Shown: one piece after another, positions 61,750 to 64,000 of the stretch
How the letters are laid out: every line of letters starts with the position of its first letter
How positions within the stretch are numbered: the stretch's first letter is position 1
Source of the DNA: Ghiorsea bivora
GTDB taxonomy: Bacteria > Pseudomonadota > Zetaproteobacteria > Mariprofundales > Mariprofundaceae
Assembly (NCBI RefSeq): GCF_000744415.1
Contig: NZ_JQLW01000006.1
Coordinates: forward strand, 186,001 to 250,000
Length of the DNA stretch: 64,000 bases
Reading direction: 5' to 3'
Notes under the pieces: model-generated
The model's database searches: none
What the model saw: the letters and a program-made list of their open reading frames with translations, nothing else
Told to the model about the DNA's origin: nothing
Made by a program: the position numbers and the translations under genes

Positions 61750-62532
61750 ATGAAATATCAAACAACAATGAAACTGGGGCTTGGCCTTATATGTGGTCTA
61801 TCATTCTTTTCTTTGCATAGCAGTGCCATAGCTTCTGATGCATATAGCTCATTATATGAAGACAAATATGAACTCGCACACGCTATTCCAGACTTACGTG
61901 ATGAACGTGATGTTAAAACAAAAAAACGCAAGTTCTTCAATGCGCTTCGCCCTATGGTTATTGTAGAAAACCAGCGTATTGGTGAACAACGTCAGTTTTT
62001 ATTAAACATACGCAACAAAACTTCTTTAACCCAAAAAGAACAAAAAAAGCTTGAAACACTTTTAAAATATTACCGTTTAGCATATAACAAAGATGGTTCA
62101 GTACCATGGAAAGAGCTACTCAAACGCGTGGACACTGTACCCTTAGAGTTGGTATTATCCCAAGCCGCCAATGAATCAGCTTGGGGCACATCCCGCTTTG
62201 CACGCAAAGCGAACAACTTGTTTGGTCAATGGTGTTTCACCAAAGGCTGTGGTTTGGTACCCAGCCGTCGCAATGTAGGAAGCACCCATGAAGTTGCAGC
62301 CTTTAAATCACCACAATTATCTGTCCGCAGTTACTTAAGAAACTTAAACACAGGTCGTGTGTATAAAGATTTACGTGATATTCGTGCCCAAAAACGCGCT
62401 GAAGGCAAACAAGCAACAGCGCACGAACTCGCAGCAGGTTTAAGCAAATATTCTGAACGTGGTCAAGCCTACGTGAAAGAAATTCGTTCTATGATTAAAT
62501 ACAATGGTAAATATATGCGGGGCGAAAGCTAA
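61750..62532 (+). CDS. Bax-type glucosaminidase, exported
   Basis: This 260-residue protein has a signal peptide (LGLGLICGLSFFSLHSSAIA) and a C-terminal glucosaminidase domain of the Bax family. Catalytic Glu lies in SQAANESAWGTSRFARKANN, followed by LFGQWCFTKGCGLVPSRR, FKSPQLSVRSYLRNLNTG and LSKYSERGQAYVKEI. It probably cleaves peptidoglycan at N-acetylglucosamine. AAAGGAAAGGG lies about 9 nt before the ATG. Confidence 0.9.
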   Translation: MKYQTTMKLGLGLICGLSFFSLHSSAIASDAYSSLYEDKYELAHAIPDLRDERDVKTKKRKFFNALRPMVIVENQRIGEQRQFLLNIRNKTSLTQKEQKKLETLLKYYRLAYNKDGSVPWKELLKRVDTVPLELVLSQAANESAWGTSRFARKANNLFGQWCFTKGCGLVPSRRNVGSTHEVAAFKSPQLSVRSYLRNLNTGRVYKDLRDIRAQKRAEGKQATAHELAAGLSKYSERGQAYVKEIRSMIKYNGKYMRGES

Positions 62533-62591
62533 TAGCTATGAAACGCAGTTATTTCCTGCGCTTTCATTATACTTTTCCAACACTCATAAAG

Positions 62592-62608
62592 TGGCATGAT
62601 TACTGCTT
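62592..62608 (+). promoter_or_regulatory. Sigma-54-type promoter of the GGDEF gene
   Basis: TGGCATGATTACTGCT has GG (62593-62594), ten bases and GC (62605-62606), a near-consensus -24/-12 pair. The ATG begins 13 nt after the C, the same spacing as at 48891. Confidence 0.5.
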
Positions 62609-62618
62609 GTTATAAAGT

Positions 62619-63878
62619 ATGGACACTCAGCTTACCAACAACTTACTACAGCTAGACAATGTGCACACTGACCCTGTATTAATTGTTGGTGCAGGTCTAG
62701 GTGGCACAGCCATGCTGGATATTTTCAGTGAAGACACATTAACACCTGTAGCAGGCATTGTGGATAACAACCCGCATGCAATCGGCATACAAAATGCCAA
62801 GAAACGTAGGATTCCTGTGTTTAACGACCTTAAAGAAGCCTTGGAAACATTAGGTACTTGCTCCGTTTTTAACATGACAAACAACGAGGAAGTATCCGAT
62901 GTTGCCGCACAATATGTAGGTACAGGTCGTGTGATTGGCGGTCAAGAAGCCAAAATATTTTGGGATATTATTTCTCGACTTAAACTTATGAAACATGAGT
63001 TACAAGAAAACCAAACACGTCTAAAAGCTGTTATCCATAATGTTAAAGAAGGAATTATTACCATGGATGCAGATGGTTATATCGAAAACATCAATCCTGC
63101 TATGGAACAAATTTTCGGCTATGCGCAGCAAGAGCTCAAAGGAGAGAACCTCAGCAAACTCATCCCATCCATAGGCTTCTCAATGCCTGATGCCACCCAG
63201 CATAAAGAGGCCATAAACCCCCAAGGTTGCCAAGAATTAACAGGTATTTATAAAAGCGGAACGCAGTTTCCTATTGAATTAAACTTATCCGAAATGCGTC
63301 TAAATGGTAAAACACACTTTGTTGGTATTGTACGTGATATTAGTGAACGTAAAGAAGCTGAAGAGCGCATGTTGCAACTCGCACTGTATGACCAATTAAC
63401 CCAATTACCTAATCGTACCTTGTTTTATGAACGTTTATCCTTTTCTATCAAACAATCCAAACGCTCAAAAGAGCCGCTTGCCTTATTATTTATTGACCTT
63501 GATGGCTTTAAAGCCGTCAATGATAACTTTGGTCATCTGGCAGGAGATCAGCTTCTCGTTGAAGTAAGTAAGCGTTTATTACACAACACACGAGACTCTG
63601 ATGTGGTCGCCCGCCTCGGCGGTGATGAGTTTGTGATTATCCTTAATCACCTTAAAGACTTACACTACATAGAGCATATTACCCATAAACTCATTCAAGT
63701 GCTTGGTAAACCTATGCAATTCCAAGGACATACATTTCATGTTGGTGCCAGCATTGGTATATCTGTGTACCCCAAACATGCACATGATATCAACACCTTG
63801 ATTCAACAAGCCGATTCGGCCATGTATCAAGCTAAGAAAGCAGGTAAGAATAGATACTACTTTGCCCAAGAAGATTAG
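62619..63878 (+). CDS. Rossmann-PAS-GGDEF diguanylate cyclase
   Basis: This 419-residue soluble protein starts with a nucleotide-binding-like domain (PVLIVGAGLGGTAMLDIF, GIVDNNPHAIGIQNAKKRRI, about residues 18-120), resembling CoA- or NAD-binding Rossmann domains. A PAS domain (MDADGYIENINPAMEQIFGY) and a GGDEF domain follow. The active site VARLGGDEFVIIL is intact, and an inhibitory I-site RxxD (RDSD) stands five residues before it, so it should make c-di-GMP with product inhibition. No membrane segment is seen. The start lacks a ribosome-binding sequence; a later start would break the Rossmann motif. Confidence 0.9.
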   Translation: MDTQLTNNLLQLDNVHTDPVLIVGAGLGGTAMLDIFSEDTLTPVAGIVDNNPHAIGIQNAKKRRIPVFNDLKEALETLGTCSVFNMTNNEEVSDVAAQYVGTGRVIGGQEAKIFWDIISRLKLMKHELQENQTRLKAVIHNVKEGIITMDADGYIENINPAMEQIFGYAQQELKGENLSKLIPSIGFSMPDATQHKEAINPQGCQELTGIYKSGTQFPIELNLSEMRLNGKTHFVGIVRDISERKEAEERMLQLALYDQLTQLPNRTLFYERLSFSIKQSKRSKEPLALLFIDLDGFKAVNDNFGHLAGDQLLVEVSKRLLHNTRDSDVVARLGGDEFVIILNHLKDLHYIEHITHKLIQVLGKPMQFQGHTFHVGASIGISVYPKHAHDINTLIQQADSAMYQAKKAGKNRYYFAQED

Positions 63879-63884
63879 TTAAGA

Positions 63885-64000
63885 TTACGCTCTGGTTTGA
63901 CCAGAGCCCAAAACAATCCATTTCTGCGTGGTCAAACCTTCAAGTCCAACAGGGCCTCGTACATGTAAACGGTCGGTTGAAATACCAATCTCAGCACCCA
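63885..64000 (-). CDS. proA: Glutamate-5-semialdehyde dehydrogenase, C-terminal end (cut by window)
   Basis: Translating the minus strand from the edge gives [20 protein letters not shown] and then [17 protein letters not shown] before a TAA (63885-63887). This matches the conserved C-terminus of ProA (gamma-glutamyl phosphate reductase), the second enzyme of proline synthesis. Only about 38 residues are in the window. It converges with the GGDEF gene 6 bp away, and a GCTCTGG/CCAGAGC hairpin lies within its last codons. Confidence 0.88.
   Translation of the reverse strand, partial: GAEIGISTDRLHVRGPVGLEGLTTQKWIVLGSGQTRA

Noticed and set aside
63889-63907. GCTCTGG/CCAGAGC hairpin after the GGDEF gene
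   Set aside because: It lies inside the proA coding end and has no T-run on either strand, so I do not call it a terminator.

Overview
The window is 64 kb of a Gram-negative proteobacterial chromosome, with G+C in the low 40s percent by eye. LpxK, a Wza-type polysaccharide exporter, several lipoproteins, CmoB, Hsp15 and ApaG place it among the Proteobacteria. A delta-class carbonic anhydrase, DUF2782 and DUF6164 proteins and the overall gene mix would fit a Zetaproteobacterium (Mariprofundus or Ghiorsea type), but that placement is inference and has not been tested. Gene density is high, with many start/stop overlaps and operons on both strands. I see no CRISPR array, no intact insertion sequence and no rRNA.

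Layout. 1-10 kb: the 3' end of uvrB, then minus-strand genes: a two-domain cyclic-nucleotide-binding protein, an ApbE-like flavin transferase, accA, dnaE, a sodium/solute symporter, a small membrane protein and lpxK. 10-20 kb: a lipoprotein gene, a flavin-oxidase-like protein, an inositol-phosphatase-family enzyme, a polyprenyl diphosphate synthase, a small cyclic-nucleotide-binding protein, thiL-pgpA-pncC, and mdh-sucC-sucD. A tRNA cluster follows (Ser-TGA, Ser-GCT, Arg-ACG), with a DUF2155-like lipoprotein gene inserted exactly between the last two tRNAs. 20.5-27 kb: a four-gene exopolysaccharide export operon with a sigma-54-like promoter. It encodes an FG-GAP/OmpA/Wza fusion, a Wzz/BY-kinase, a small membrane protein and an O-antigen-ligase/polymerase-like protein. 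27-34 kb: recJ, cmoB, a truncated integrase beside the initiator tRNA, an ArsS-type radical SAM gene, a lipoprotein gene, trpS and a 500-bp block of mosaic repeats. 34-42 kb: rluB, clpB with a heat-shock-type promoter, tRNA-Leu and hrpA.

42-57 kb is rich in signalling: an orphan histidine kinase, an EamA transporter, a DUF3047 protein, Hsp15, a periplasmic delta-class carbonic anhydrase, an NtrC-type regulator, a TPR protein with an overlapping FlbD/FleQ-like regulator, and a substrate-binding lipoprotein coupled to a hybrid histidine kinase. 56-64 kb holds a solitary ParM/actin-like ATPase, mscS-DUF6164-apaG, a tightly coupled six-gene operon running from a small hypothetical protein and a Rieske ferredoxin to a ThiE-like protein, a Bax-type glucosaminidase, a Rossmann-PAS-GGDEF cyclase and the 3' end of proA.

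Three themes stand out. First, sigma-54-like GG-N10-GC elements precede the exopolysaccharide operon, the TPR operon and the GGDEF gene; two sigma-54 activator genes lie nearby, and two of the elements sit exactly 13 nt before start codons that lack a Shine-Dalgarno sequence. Second, several gene arrangements are unusual: the lipoprotein gene overlapping two tRNAs, the triple-fusion exporter, and a solute-binding protein paired with a kinase instead of a transporter. Third, modular intergenic repeats and homopolymer tracts (G14, C8) are concentrated at 8.8-11.5 kb and 33.7-34.2 kb.
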